Assembly (NCBI GenBank): GCA_963765265.1
Contig: CAVXVN010000005.1
Coordinates: forward strand, 1 to 64,000
Direction of reading: 5' to 3'
Source of the DNA: Bacillus_BD sp963765265
GTDB lineage: Bacteria > Bacillota > Bacilli > Bacillales > Cytobacillaceae
DNA length: 64,000 bases
The translations under genes were made by a program, and so were the position numbers. Below, piece by piece: positions 30,058 to 38,828 of this stretch (position 1 is the first letter of the stretch; the number at the start of each line of letters is the position of its first letter). Below the pieces are notes generated by a model, which searched no databases, was not told where the DNA came from, and saw only the letters and a list, made by a program, of their open reading frames with translations.

Positions 30058-30793
30058 ATGATTGAAAATAATAAAGTTTCGATATTAAATATGAATTTTG
30101 ATTCTATCCGTGCAAAAGAGCTATTAAATATAATAAGTGAAAGAGTCAATCATGCGGAGAAGACCTTTGTAGTGACAGCTAATCCTGAAATTGTCATGCA
30201 TGGGAGGAATGATCCGACTTATTTAAATCTAGTGAATCAGGCTGATTTTGTCATTGCTGATGGATATGGGGTTATTTTAGGGTCGAAAATGATTCAAAAT
30301 GAGCTTCCAGAACGAATTGCTGGTTTTGACTTGATGACATTCATTGTTGGAAAAAGGAAATCAAGAAGGCTGGAGCGTATACTTCTTAGGTGCTAAAGAA
30401 GAAGTCATAACAAGGCAGTAAATAATATTAAAGCTACATTTCCATCATTAAAGATTGCAGGTTGGCATCATGGCTATACGGATGTAAATGAAGAAGCATT
30501 TGTTGAGGAGATTGCCTGCTAAAAAACCAGACTTAGTATTTGTTGGTATTGGGTTTCCAAAACAGGAATATTGGATTTCCAACCATATGTCTCGCTTTGA
30601 AAAAGGATTTTTTATGGGGGTTGGAGGTAGCTTTGATGTATGGGCAGGTGCAGTGAAAAGAGCTCCATTAATATGGCAGAAACTACATTTGGAATGGCTC
30701 TATCGATTAATTAAACAACCAAGACGCTGGCGAAGAATGCTGGTAATACCTCATTTTGTTTTAAAGGTGATGAAAGAGCGTTTAAGAAAATAA
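30058..30793 (+). CDS. TagA/WecG/CpsF-family UDP-ManNAc-type transferase (frameshifted)
   Basis: Signature motifs of the family are present: VVTANPEIVMHGRNDPTY, ADFVIADGYGVILGSK, LPERIAGFDLM, then AKKPDLVFVGIGFPKQEYWI, VGGSFDVWAGAVKRAP and LHLEWLYRLIKQPRRW. In known members (TagA/TarA, WecG) this enzyme adds N-acetylmannosamine to undecaprenyl-PP-GlcNAc, the second step after TagO. Frames change near 30345 and near 30505, so about 245 residues are split in three pieces. A TagO-like gene lies 1.5 kb downstream, completing the linkage-unit start of a wall polymer. Confidence 0.85.
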
Positions 30794-30808
30794 TTAGGAG
30801 ATTAACTT

Positions 30809-31932
30809 ATGAAGGTTTTACACTTGAATGCAGGGAATGAAACTGGCGGTGGAATGGTCCATATTTTATCTCTATTGAATGAACTCAAATCAGAGAATAT
30901 TTTTTTGGGTTTATTTGAAGAAGGGATTTTTCAGCAAGAAGCATTGAAAAATGGCATTCAAACCGTCACCTTTACGCAAAAAAATAGATATGATCTGTCC
31001 GTTATTTCTCGTGTCATTCAGTTTATAAAAAATAATCAAATTGATATGATTCATACACATGGTGCACGTGCAAATTTATATGGTTATTTTTTAAAAAAAC
31101 GTACGAAAGTCACATGGGTGACAACCGTTCATAGTGATCCAAGAAATGATTTTTTGGGCAGAGGTGTTAAAGGGAATCTGTTTACAAAGTTAAATATTGG
31201 TGTCCTGAAGAAAGTTGATCACTTGTTTGCTATTTCTGAACGCTTTAAAGAGATGCTAGTAGAGTTTTCAATATCGATCCTGACAAAATAACAACGATTT
31301 ATAATGGAATAGACTTTGAAGAAAAAAAATCGTATGATCTTCCAAAAGGTTAGTCATGATCTAGGAATTCATAAAGAGGATTTTGTGATTGTCATGGTGG
31401 CTCGATTTGATCCTGTAAAATGCCATACATTGGCTTTTGCAGCTTTAAAAGAAGTAATAAGACTGCATCCACATGTTAAGCTTTTATTAGTTGGAGATGG
31501 TCCAATAAGAGAAGATTTAGAAAGAGCTGTCAGGGAAGATCATCTTGAGCAGAACGTGTTGTTTCTTAGGATATCAGAAGGATGTAGACAAGTATTACCA
31601 AATAGCGGATATCACTTTATTGACATCAAAACAGAGAGTTTTCCACTTGTTCTTTTGGAATCAGCTAGAGAATGTACTCCAGCCATTACAACGGATGTTG
31701 GAGGAGTCAAGAAGATGATTCCTGATTCCACTTTTGGTTTCATTGTAGCTGTTGATAACGTGAGAATGAAATTATTTCAGCGCTTGAAAAGGCAATTGAG
31801 TTAAAAGAAAATAATGAATTAAGTCAAATGGGCCATCGTTTTTATGAATATACTTCTCAACATTTCTCCCTTCAATCATTTGCAAACAGTATTCATGATG
31901 TATATCAAAGTTTAGATGATAGACATGAATAA
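30809..31932 (+). CDS. GT4-family glycosyltransferase (frameshifted)
   Basis: TTAGGAGATTAACTT precedes ATG 30809. MKVLHLNAGNETGGGMVHIL, DMIHTHGARANLYGYFLKK and TTVHSDPRNDFLGRG define the N-terminal domain; FVIVMVARFDPVKCH and ESFPLVLLESARECTPAITT define the donor-binding domain. Frames break near 31275, 31560-31600 and 31775; after the last, coding continues as AIELKENNELSQMGHRFYE to a stop at 31930-31932. Total about 370 residues, typical of GT4. It follows the TagA-like gene by 15 bases in the same operon. Confidence 0.78.
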
Positions 31933-31965
31933 AAAAACTATCGATTTTGGTGATAGTTTTTTTAT
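31932..31965 (+). terminator. Terminator
   Basis: AAAAAACTATC pairs with GATAGTTTTTTT around GATTTTGGT, with the T-run included. It immediately follows the GT4 stop codon. Confidence 0.85.
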
Positions 31966-32250
31966 GACATTAATACACTATGATTTTTCACTATATAATC
32001 TAACTGATTAAATCTACATATAGGTCTAATACATTGTAGGTAATTGAAGTCTATTATAATTCTATTAAAATCTTAATCATTTATTCTAAAATTAGATTTC
32101 TCAATCTATCAAATTTATGATATAATCCTCATGGTAATCTATAATTTGAAAATAACGTCGAAAGATACAATGAAGATGTTGGCATATATGAGAATGATTG
32201 TGTTACTGTATTTTGCCTGTTTTCAATAACTGTGAAATGGGCAAGATACA
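31966..32250. other. Intergenic region upstream of tagO-like gene
   Basis: About 290 bases of AT-rich DNA; no gene, RNA motif or clear hairpin recognised. It must contain the tagO promoter and an untranslated leader. Confidence 0.4.
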
Positions 32251-32267
32251 ATTAAGGGAGGATATCC

Positions 32268-33345
32268 ATGATTTACTTAACCATGTTAGTATGTTTCATT
32301 TGTTCTATCCTTATTACTCCTGTTGTGAAAAAATTAGCATTTAAAATTGGTGCAACTGACAAACCAAATCAAAGAAAAGTACATCAGAAAATTATGCCTC
32401 GTCTTGGAGGTTTAGCGATTTATATAAGTTTTGTTGATTGGTGTTCTTATTACCCAACCACAGTCATCCAATCCCAATACTCTCAATGCTGTTATGATTG
32501 GGAGTGCCATTATGATCCTTACGGGTATCCTTGATGATATGTTTGAATTATCAGCTAAAATGAAATTTTAGGCCAAATTATTGCTGCTGCTTAGTAGTTG
32601 TCTTTTAGGGTGGAGTACAAGTTGAATTTATTAACTTGCCATTTAGTGAAGGCAATTTAGAATTTGGTTTTCTAAGTATACCAATCACATTTTATGGATT
32701 GTAGGAATTACAAATGCGATTAATTTAATTGATGGTCTCGATGGCTTAGCTGCAGGTGTTTCATCCATTGCCTTAATTACCATTTCCGTTATGGCGATTT
32801 TGATTCCGAAATCCTTTTGTTGTCGTAATGGGAGCCATTCTTTTAGCAAGTACGTTAGGTTTTCTTATTTTACAACTTTCACCCAGCAAAGATCTTTATG
32901 GGTGATACCGGTGCATTGTTTTTAGGATTTATGATTGCTGTATTATCCTTATTAGGATTTAAAAATGTTACGATGATTTCCTTAATCATTCCCATTATTA
33001 TTCTAGGTGTTCCAATTTCTGATACCTTCTTTGCTATCTTGCGCAGAATTGTGAATAAAAAACCATTATCGGCACCAGATAAATCTCATTTACATCATTG
33101 TTTATTAGGACTTGGTTTTACACATCGACAAACGGTTCTTATCATCTATGCAATGGCGGCATTCTTTGGTTTAGCTGCTGTGATCTTTTCACAAGCAAAG
33201 TTATGGCGGATCGATCATCCTTATTTTGATTCTGTTAATTGTTATTGAATTACTTGCTGAAAAAATTGGTCTGGTCGGGAAAAATTACCGTCCGCTACTC
33301 AAGCTAGTACGTGAAATTCGATATTCAGCGGAAAAATACCGTTAA
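32268..33345 (+). CDS. tagO: TagO/WecA-family undecaprenyl-phosphate GlcNAc-1-phosphate transferase (multiply frameshifted)
   Basis: AAGGGAGGA precedes ATG 32268. Family motifs appear in order but in several frames: TDKPNQRKVHQKIMPRLGG, GITNAINLIDGLDGLAAG (catalytic DGLDG), KIFMGDTGALFLGFMIA, and DKSHLHHCLLGLGFTHRQ (the HxHH-type motif). The chain ends LVREIRYSAEKYR with TAA 33343-33345. At least five indels (near 32440, 32570, 32695, 32815, 32890 and 33215) are needed to join it. Since this enzyme starts wall teichoic acid and related polymers and is normally kept, and all motifs are intact, I infer sequencing errors rather than decay. The position near an LCP ligase, yvyE and degSU is as in Bacillus. 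Confidence 0.85.
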
Positions 33346-33349
33346 AGTA

Positions 33350-33386
33350 AAAAGTATCCCTATGCAGGGGATACTTTTTTTGTGTG
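33350..33386 (+). terminator. Terminator of tagO-like gene
   Basis: AAAAAGTATCCC pairs with GGGGATACTTTTTTT around TATGCA, with the T-run following. Confidence 0.9.
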
Positions 33387-33510
33387 AATGATTGAATGTT
33401 AATTTGGGGACCATAAGACTGATTATTGTCGTTAAGGCTATAGCTGGCCGCTTGGGATGAATGAATCTAAGTAGTTATAAGAAGACGTTTCCCTTGTTAA
33501 AGGCAAAATG

Positions 33511-33545
33511 AAAAGCTTGTCAGAGTTCTGACAAGCTTCGACGTT
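33511..33545 (-). terminator. Terminator of the LCP gene
   Basis: AAGCTTGTCAGA / TCTGACAAGCTT is a perfect inverted repeat around GTT; on the minus strand it is followed by TTTTCATTTTG, just past the LCP stop codon. Confidence 0.75.
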
Positions 33546-33556
33546 CATTGATTCTG

Positions 33557-34555
33557 TTATTCCAGATTTGAAGCAATCGTGGAAGTGGTATCTAAATGAT
33601 CATTTAGTGTTTCAGCAATATCCGTAACACTTGTGTCATCTAATTGATAGTAGTAAGTGCCATCAATGGTGGCGTCTTCCCCTTCAAGAGCTAAAGACTC
33701 CATTTGGATCCCATCTTTTAAATAATTAAAGAAGGATAATATTTCACCAAAATCCAGATTGGTCGTTACATTATCGCCCATTGATTCCATCACATCACCA
33801 TATTTCGTTATGGAACCAACTGAAACGGCTTTGTCCATAATCGCACGTAAAACAAGCTGTTGTCGTTTTCCGCGTTCAATGTCATTATCGATTTTACGAG
33901 TTCTAGCCAAGGCTAAAGCTTCCTCGCCATTTAGTTTTTGCAATCCTTCAGTTAAATGAATCGCATCAGCTGTATCTTTACTGTCTTGTTCCGTAAAGGT
34001 AACAGGGACGTCTACTTTGATTCCGTTCAGTGCATCTACCACATCAATGAATGCCTCAAAATTTAATTTTGAATAATAATCAACAGGTATATCAAAAAGT
34101 TCCTCTACTGTTTCAATGGTTCCCTCAGTACCACCGAATACATGGGCATGGGTAATTTTATCTCTTTTTTTCTCAACTGGAATATAGACATAAGAGTCAC
34201 GAGGAATGCTCACCATTTTGATTGTTTTTTGTTCAATATTAAAGGTTGCAAGTATTAGAGCATCGGTTCGAGTTGCCCCTCCTAAATCACGAGCTTGACT
34301 ATCGTCAACACCCATGAATAATATGGAAACATTATCTTTCAAAGGGTTTACGGCCCATTCTCTTTTTTCTGATTGTTCTCCTCGTGCGAACTCTTCTTTC
34401 GAGTTAGCGGCCACTTCAGAAGCTTTTGTGAAGAGATAACCGCCATAAGAAGCTGCTCCAATACCGATTGCTAGAATTGGTATGAGTATTCTAAGGATCC
34501 TTTTTCTTCTTATTCTTTTCTTTTGTGCCAGGTTCTTACTACTTCTTGTGTTCAA
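33557..34555 (-). CDS. LytR-CpsA-Psr (LCP) family wall-polymer ligase
   Basis: I chose TTG 34555, which has GAGGAGAAAAC upstream; the frame is open to 34654 without an RBS. 332 residues: a basic N-terminus (KKRIRRKRILR), one transmembrane helix (ILIPILAIGIGAASYGGYLF), then the LCP catalytic domain with VSILFMGVDD, GGATRTDALILATFN, KMVSIPRDSYVYIP, LNFEAFIDVVDALNGI and ALALARTRKIDNDIERGKRQQ. The Arg/Asp residues of these motifs bind the pyrophosphate of the polyprenyl donor. LCP enzymes attach wall polymers to peptidoglycan outside the membrane, the final step for the products of this locus. Corresponds by position to LytR/TagU of Bacillus. Confidence 0.92.
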   Translation of the reverse strand: MNTRSSKNLAQKKRIRRKRILRILIPILAIGIGAASYGGYLFTKASEVAANSKEEFARGEQSEKREWAVNPLKDNVSILFMGVDDSQARDLGGATRTDALILATFNIEQKTIKMVSIPRDSYVYIPVEKKRDKITHAHVFGGTEGTIETVEELFDIPVDYYSKLNFEAFIDVVDALNGIKVDVPVTFTEQDSKDTADAIHLTEGLQKLNGEEALALARTRKIDNDIERGKRQQLVLRAIMDKAVSVGSITKYGDVMESMGDNVTTNLDFGEILSFFNYLKDGIQMESLALEGEDATIDGTYYYQLDDTSVTDIAETLNDHLDTTSTIASNLE

Positions 34556-34757
34556 ATTGTTTTCTCCTCTTTGTAGATGATAATAAATAAAAGCTCTTAG
34601 AGATCGAATTTCTACTATTCTATTATAATCCGACCATAGTCTTACATCAATCATTTATTTGGAGCATATGTCGAATCGTGACTGAATATTGTCGAATTAT
34701 ATCTTTAATATAAAGTTCTATTATTCAACATCACTTTCTAAATAAACCACATCCCCC

Positions 34758-35357
34758 TCAAGTGATCTCCCCTTGCCCACTGGTCAATTCCACCATCCAG
34801 TCGACGAAGTTCTGTACCTCTCCATCTTCAACATAGGTTTCAATTTCCACATTGTCTAGATAATGGATGTCTTTGATACCATAGACGGAAGATCGAAGTT
34901 CGTTTTCGATTTTCCCGAGCCAGGTGTAGTCAATGACGGTTGACATTACTTTCATCAGCTTTCGTTCCACGATCCCGGTTGCATTGATTCCTTCTGAAGT
35001 GGATTTTCCATAAGCACGAATGAGACCACCTGCACCGAGCTTAATTCCACCGAAGTAACGTGTGACGACGACAACCGTATCCTTGAGGTGTTTCTTCTTC
35101 AATACTTCTAAAATCGGAACTCCGGCCGTGCCGCTTGGTTCTCCGTCGTCATTGGCTTTTTGGATGTGGTCATTTTCACCGATCAAATAGGCTGAGCAGT
35201 TGTGGGTAGCATTCCAGTTTTCTTTTTTGATTCTTTGGATAAAATCCTGAGCGGCTTCCTCTGTTTCGACTCTCGCCACATGGGCAATAAAACGTGATTT
35301 TTGAATGACGATTTCATGTTCGCCATTTCCTTTTACAGTATAGTAACGGGGCAGCAT
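34758..35357 (-). CDS. yvyE: YvyE/YigZ (IMPACT) family protein
   Basis: 199 residues from ATG 35357, which has AAAGGAGTCCTAAC upstream; an earlier Met at 35378 lacks an RBS. The IMPACT/YigZ signature is clear: FIQRIKKENWNATHNCSAYLIGE, ANDDGEPSGTAGVPILEVL and VVVTRYFGGIKLGAGGLIRAYG. The cellular role is not firmly known. In B. subtilis yvyE also lies between a LytR-type gene and degS, so the context is conserved. Confidence 0.93.
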   Translation of the reverse strand: MLPRYYTVKGNGEHEIVIQKSRFIAHVARVETEEAAQDFIQRIKKENWNATHNCSAYLIGENDHIQKANDDGEPSGTAGVPILEVLKKKHLKDTVVVVTRYFGGIKLGAGGLIRAYGKSTSEGINATGIVERKLMKVMSTVIDYTWLGKIENELRSSVYGIKDIHYLDNVEIETYVEDGEVQNFVDWMVELTSGQGEIT

Positions 35358-35379
35358 GTTAGGACTCCTTTTGTACATT

Positions 35380-35850
35380 TTTATATTGGAATTTTATTTA
35401 TGGTATTTTTTGGAAGTTTTCTTTATAAAATCATCATGTTTCTAATGTGAAATTTTCCAAGGTCTTTAGTAACAATGCCATGTTCAACTGAATTTTTAAT
35501 AAAAATGGGTACAATGATAGATAATATATATATTATAAAGCGATAATGTTCTTACATCAATCTACAATCGGATTGTAAACAAACTTTAATATGGCTGTAT
35601 TATTTGAATGATATAATGAGGAATATTGAAAAATAAAGAAATTATTTTAAAATAACGGACAGAAAATTATATAAAGAAACGTATTATATTTTATAACGAA
35701 CTGCTGGTTTTGCTGTAAAATAGGATGTATGATATAGGTCAATAGGGAATATTTCCAGACCTATGTACCGATTTTTTTTAAAAGAATCGTTTTATACATA
35801 TTTTCTTCATTCGTTTTAAACTAATTAGAATATGTGAAAAGGTTCTCGTA
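35380..35850. other. Divergent yvyE-degS intergenic region
   Basis: About 490 bases of very AT-rich sequence without a gene or RNA motif that I recognise. It must hold the promoters of yvyE and degSU. Confidence 0.4.
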
Positions 35851-35866
35851 TTTTGGAGGAACGAAT

Positions 35867-37009
35867 ATGAAAGTTAAACAATTTGATACGAAAGTTCTTG
35901 ACGAGATTCTTGAAAAAATGATGGATACCGTTGGAAACAGTAAGAATGAAATTTTTGAAATTGGTGAACGATGTCGTACAGATTTCCAATTTTTAACAGA
36001 TGAACTAAAGGAATTAAAGCAGTCCGTTATCGAAACGATCGAAGAAGGTGACATGCTTGACCAAAAGGCAAGGTTTGCGAGGAATCGTCTCTCAGAAGTC
36101 AGTAGTCACTTTAAGGATTACTCTGAAAATGAAGTGCGTAAGGTGTATGAACAAGCACACCGACTTCAATCCGATCTTGCTCTGAATCGGCATAAGGAAA
36201 AGCAGTTGAGGCAACGTCGTGATGATCTTGAACGTAGGCTAGGAGGTCTATCGGAAACGATTGAACGGGCCGATCATCTTGTTTCACAGATCACCGTTGT
36301 TCTGCATTACTTAACAAGTGATTTACAGCAGCTTGGTGCAGTCATAGAAGATGCGAAAGAAAAACAAGATTTTGGCTTCAAAATTATTGAGGCTCAAGAA
36401 GAAGAGCGTAAGCGGGTTTCAAGAGAAATCCATGATGGTCCTGCACAAATGATGGCAAATGTGATCATGCGTTCCGATTTAATTGAACGAATTTATCGGG
36501 AGCAGGGAGTAGAAGAAGCGTTTAAAGAGATTCGAAGTGTAAAGCAAATGGTTCGTCATGCGCTTTATGAGGTTCGACATATTATTTATGACTTGCGGCC
36601 AATGGCACTTGATGATTTAGGCTTAGTGCCAGCTTTGAAAAAATATTTACAAACAACTGAAGAGTATTTTAACCATAGTAGAATTAGTTTTACTTGTATA
36701 GGAGAAGATAAAAGGCTTCCTGCCAAATTTGAAGTAGCTCTTTTTCGCTTAGTTCAAGAGGCTGTTCAAAATGCGATGAAACATGCAGAGGCCAAGGATA
36801 TTGTAGTCAAATTAGAAATGAAAAAACAGAATGTAACCATTGTAATCAAAGATAATGGAAAAGGCTTTGACACTAAAATGAAAAAGTCGGACTCCTTTGG
36901 TTTAATTGGAATGAAAGAAAGAGTCGAGATATTAGAAGGCGAACTTTCCATTGATTCTCAAATTGGTAAGGGAACAGTCGTTATGATTCAAGTTCCATTA
37001 GAACTTTGA
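35867..37009 (+). CDS. degS: Sensor histidine kinase DegS
   Basis: 380 residues from ATG 35867 (TTGGAGGAACGAAT upstream). A cytoplasmic kinase without membrane segments: an N-terminal coiled-coil sensor domain (about 1-180), then the HisKA_3 motif EEERKRVSREIHDGPAQMM with phospho-accepting His, YDLRPMALDDLGLVPAL, and a HATPase domain (FRLVQEAVQNAMKHAEA, IKDNGKGFD, GLIGMKERVEILEG). It phosphorylates DegU and so controls exoenzymes, competence and motility. Intact and 90 bases upstream of degU. Confidence 0.96.
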   Translation: MKVKQFDTKVLDEILEKMMDTVGNSKNEIFEIGERCRTDFQFLTDELKELKQSVIETIEEGDMLDQKARFARNRLSEVSSHFKDYSENEVRKVYEQAHRLQSDLALNRHKEKQLRQRRDDLERRLGGLSETIERADHLVSQITVVLHYLTSDLQQLGAVIEDAKEKQDFGFKIIEAQEEERKRVSREIHDGPAQMMANVIMRSDLIERIYREQGVEEAFKEIRSVKQMVRHALYEVRHIIYDLRPMALDDLGLVPALKKYLQTTEEYFNHSRISFTCIGEDKRLPAKFEVALFRLVQEAVQNAMKHAEAKDIVVKLEMKKQNVTIVIKDNGKGFDTKMKKSDSFGLIGMKERVEILEGELSIDSQIGKGTVVMIQVPLEL

Positions 37010-37081
37010 ACCTTGAACCTTGAAAAAATCAGGCTAATAAAAATAGAAAAAGATATAAAATGCTTTGGGAGGCGGAGTAAT

Positions 37082-37766
37082 TTGACATACGAAAATTGTG
37101 ATTATAGATGATCATCAGTTATTTAGAGAAGGGGTTAAAAGAATTCTGGAATTCGAGAAAACGTTTGATGTAGTGGCTGAAGGAAATGACGGGTGTGATG
37201 CCCTGCCACTTGTGGAAGAATATCATCCAGATGTGGTGCTGATGGATATCAACATGCCAACTACAAACGGAGTAGAAGCTACACGTGAGCTTGTGGAAAA
37301 GTTTCCAGAATCAAAAGTGATCATCTTATCCATTCATGATGATGAAAACTATGTGACACATACATTGAAAACAGGTGCACGTGGTTATCTATTGAAAGAA
37401 ATGGATGCGGACGCATTGATTGAAGCGGTTAAAGTGGTTGCGGCTGGAGGATCTTATCTCCATCCAAAAGTAACGCACAATCTTGTGAATGAGTATCGTC
37501 GTTTGGCTTCAGGAGAGAGCGGAGTCAATCGAAACTTTTTACAAATGGAAGTTCGTAGACCACTGCATTTGTTAACACGACGTGAATGTGAAGTCCTTCA
37601 ATTGCTAGCGGATGGAAAAAGCAATCGTGGAATTGGCGATGCCTTATTCATAAGCGAAAAAACCGTTAAGAACCATGTGAGCAATATTTTACAAAAGATG
37701 AGCGTGAACGACCGGACGCAAGCCGTGATCTTAGCCATCAAAAAAGGCTGGGTAGAAGTAAAATAA
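37082..37766 (+). CDS. degU: Response regulator DegU (5' indel)
   Basis: GGGAGGCGGAG places the start at TTG 37082. The reading frame from there is off by one relative to the body; one extra base near 37091 (TACGAAAATTGTG) would explain this, since KIVIIDDHQLFREGVKRIL follows directly. The open frame from GTG 37098 alone gives 222 residues. Receiver domain: DD pair, phospho-acceptor in VVLMDINMP, ILSIHDDENYVTHTLKTGARG; LuxR-type HTH: LLTRRECEVLQLLADGKSN and ISEKTVKNHVSNILQKM. DegU acts on competence, exoenzyme and flagellar genes, which surround it here. Confidence 0.94.
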
Positions 37767-37773
37767 GGATAAA

Positions 37774-37802
37774 CGCACTCTCTAATTGAGGGTGCTTTTT
37801 TA
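37774..37802 (+). terminator. Terminator of degSU
   Basis: GCACTCTC pairs with GAGGGTGC around TAATT, followed by TTTTTTATTTT. It lies directly after degU and just before the first DnaA box. Confidence 0.88.
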
Positions 37803-37804
37803 TT

Positions 37805-37937
37805 TTATCCACAGCGAATAGAGTTTCAAAAGGATATAAAATTCACTTATCCACTATTTTTGAAAAAGATATCCACAATATTAACAATATATCCACAATT
37901 CAAAATTACTTATCCACAAATTTACCTTTTATCCACG
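37805..37937 (+). promoter_or_regulatory. DnaA-box cluster, six boxes in helical phase
   Basis: Six same-strand nonamers match the DnaA box TTATCCACA: TTATCCACA (37805), TTATCCACT (37847), ATATCCACA (37869), ATATCCACA (37889), TTATCCACA (37910) and TTATCCACG (37929). Two are perfect and four have one difference. Start-to-start spacing is 42, 22, 20, 21 and 19 bases, about two helix turns each (four for the first), so the boxes face the same side of the DNA. A lone TTATCCACT also lies at 38768. No dnaA or dnaN gene is near, so this is not an obvious oriC; it is more like the DnaA-box clusters known outside oriC in Bacillus that titrate or anchor DnaA. Confidence 0.85.
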
Positions 37938-38094
37938 AAACTTTATTTATTAGAATTGCGATCTTACTTTAAAAAGGGGAAGAATAAATGGTGTAGGTTA
38001 TCTCCAAATTTGTTATTTATTTGTAGAATTTTGTTGAAGTTTGGAAGTTTCTGTTTTATGATTATTTAGAACTAATTATAAAGTCATGTATATT

Positions 38095-38198
38095 GAAGAA
38101 AAGGGCAAACTATTCGAAAGAATAGGACGCAAAGCTTAGGGTCTAAGGTTTAGGAGTACAAGGAATACGCTGAACTATGATCGCCTGGTTACCAACTT
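38095..38198 (+). ncRNA. Cyclic di-GMP-I (GEMM-I) riboswitch
   Basis: All hallmark elements are present in order: GGGCAAAC, a perfect P2 stem CTATTC-GAAA-GAATAG (38110-38125) with GNRA tetraloop, GGACGCAAAGC (38126-38136), the tetraloop-receptor-like GGGTCTAAGG, and the 3' part CTATGATCGCCTGGTTACC. These form the c-di-GMP-binding three-way junction of class I. Downstream lies a T-run (38197-38202), then a hairpin GGCTATTC / GAATAGTC (38218-38244). That hairpin repeats the P2 strand sequences, so P2 and the hairpin could pair alternatively and act as the expression platform (inference). The next genes are a small unknown ORF and a chemoreceptor. Confidence 0.93.
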
Positions 38199-38342
38199 TT
38201 TTGTATATAAAATTTTGGGCTATTCTATGGTATTTGGAATAGTCTATTTGTGGTTAAAGCTTAGGGGTTTTCTCATCAAAGAGGGATAAAACTTGGAGAA
38301 AATCTCTATCATGGAAAATAAATCGATAAGTGGGGAAATACA

Positions 38343-38681
38343 TTGATTGTTTTTAAAAATAAAATGCGCTATGAATTGTTGTTTGAACAATTTCAATTAA
38401 ATACATACGATCTCTTTTATAAAGACATGCAGCTTTCACTCGATCGCCTATTTTCATACATTTATAATTACACAGACATTATGTATATTGAATTTATTGA
38501 TAAAAATACGTTGTATGATTACATTAAATACCATCGCTCCAAGGTGAGGGAGATTCACATTATTGAAATTATCTCCGATGTTAAGAAATTTCTCTTCTAT
38601 TTAGAGGATATCAAGAAATATAAGAATGTACCTAAAATTGATTTATCTGTAAAGAATTTCTCTTTATGGTCGAAACTATAA
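38343..38681 (+). CDS. Hypothetical protein under the c-di-GMP riboswitch
   Basis: 112 residues from TTG 38343 with GTGGGGA eight bases upstream. I recognise no family. The protein is rich in Tyr, Ile, Phe, Asp and Lys, has no signal peptide or transmembrane helix, and looks mostly helical (LLFEQFQLNTYDLFYKDMQ, IHIIEIISDVKKFLFYLEDI). It lies about 150 bases after the riboswitch and has its own terminator, so it is the direct riboswitch target unless transcripts read through to the chemoreceptor gene. Confidence 0.62.
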   Translation: MIVFKNKMRYELLFEQFQLNTYDLFYKDMQLSLDRLFSYIYNYTDIMYIEFIDKNTLYDYIKYHRSKVREIHIIEIISDVKKFLFYLEDIKKYKNVPKIDLSVKNFSLWSKL

Positions 38682-38729
38682 TAGCGATCACTTTAAGTTA
38701 CCAGAAATTTGTTTTTTATTTGTATCTTC

Positions 38730-38767
38730 GGGCTATTCCATTATACATAAAATAGCCCTATTTTTTA
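38730..38767 (+). terminator. Terminator
   Basis: GGGCTATT pairs with AATAGCCC around CCATTATACATA, followed by TATTTTTTATT. It separates the small gene from the chemoreceptor gene; the stem resembles the hairpin in the riboswitch leader. Confidence 0.88.
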
Positions 38768-38828
38768 TTATCCACTCGATTAGTAGAATCCATTTTAAAT
38801 AAACAATAGATAAACAGAGGTGTAGAAA

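Noticed and set aside
37805..37937. Chromosomal origin of replication
   Set aside because: The boxes look origin-like, but no dnaA, dnaN, gidA or rpmH gene is near and the neighbours are degU and a riboswitch, so an oriC call is not supported.
37860..38069. 69-codon open frame over the DnaA boxes
   Set aside because: It has no RBS and its codons simply read through the repeated TATCCACA boxes (TILTIYPQFKITYPQIYLL); treated as chance.
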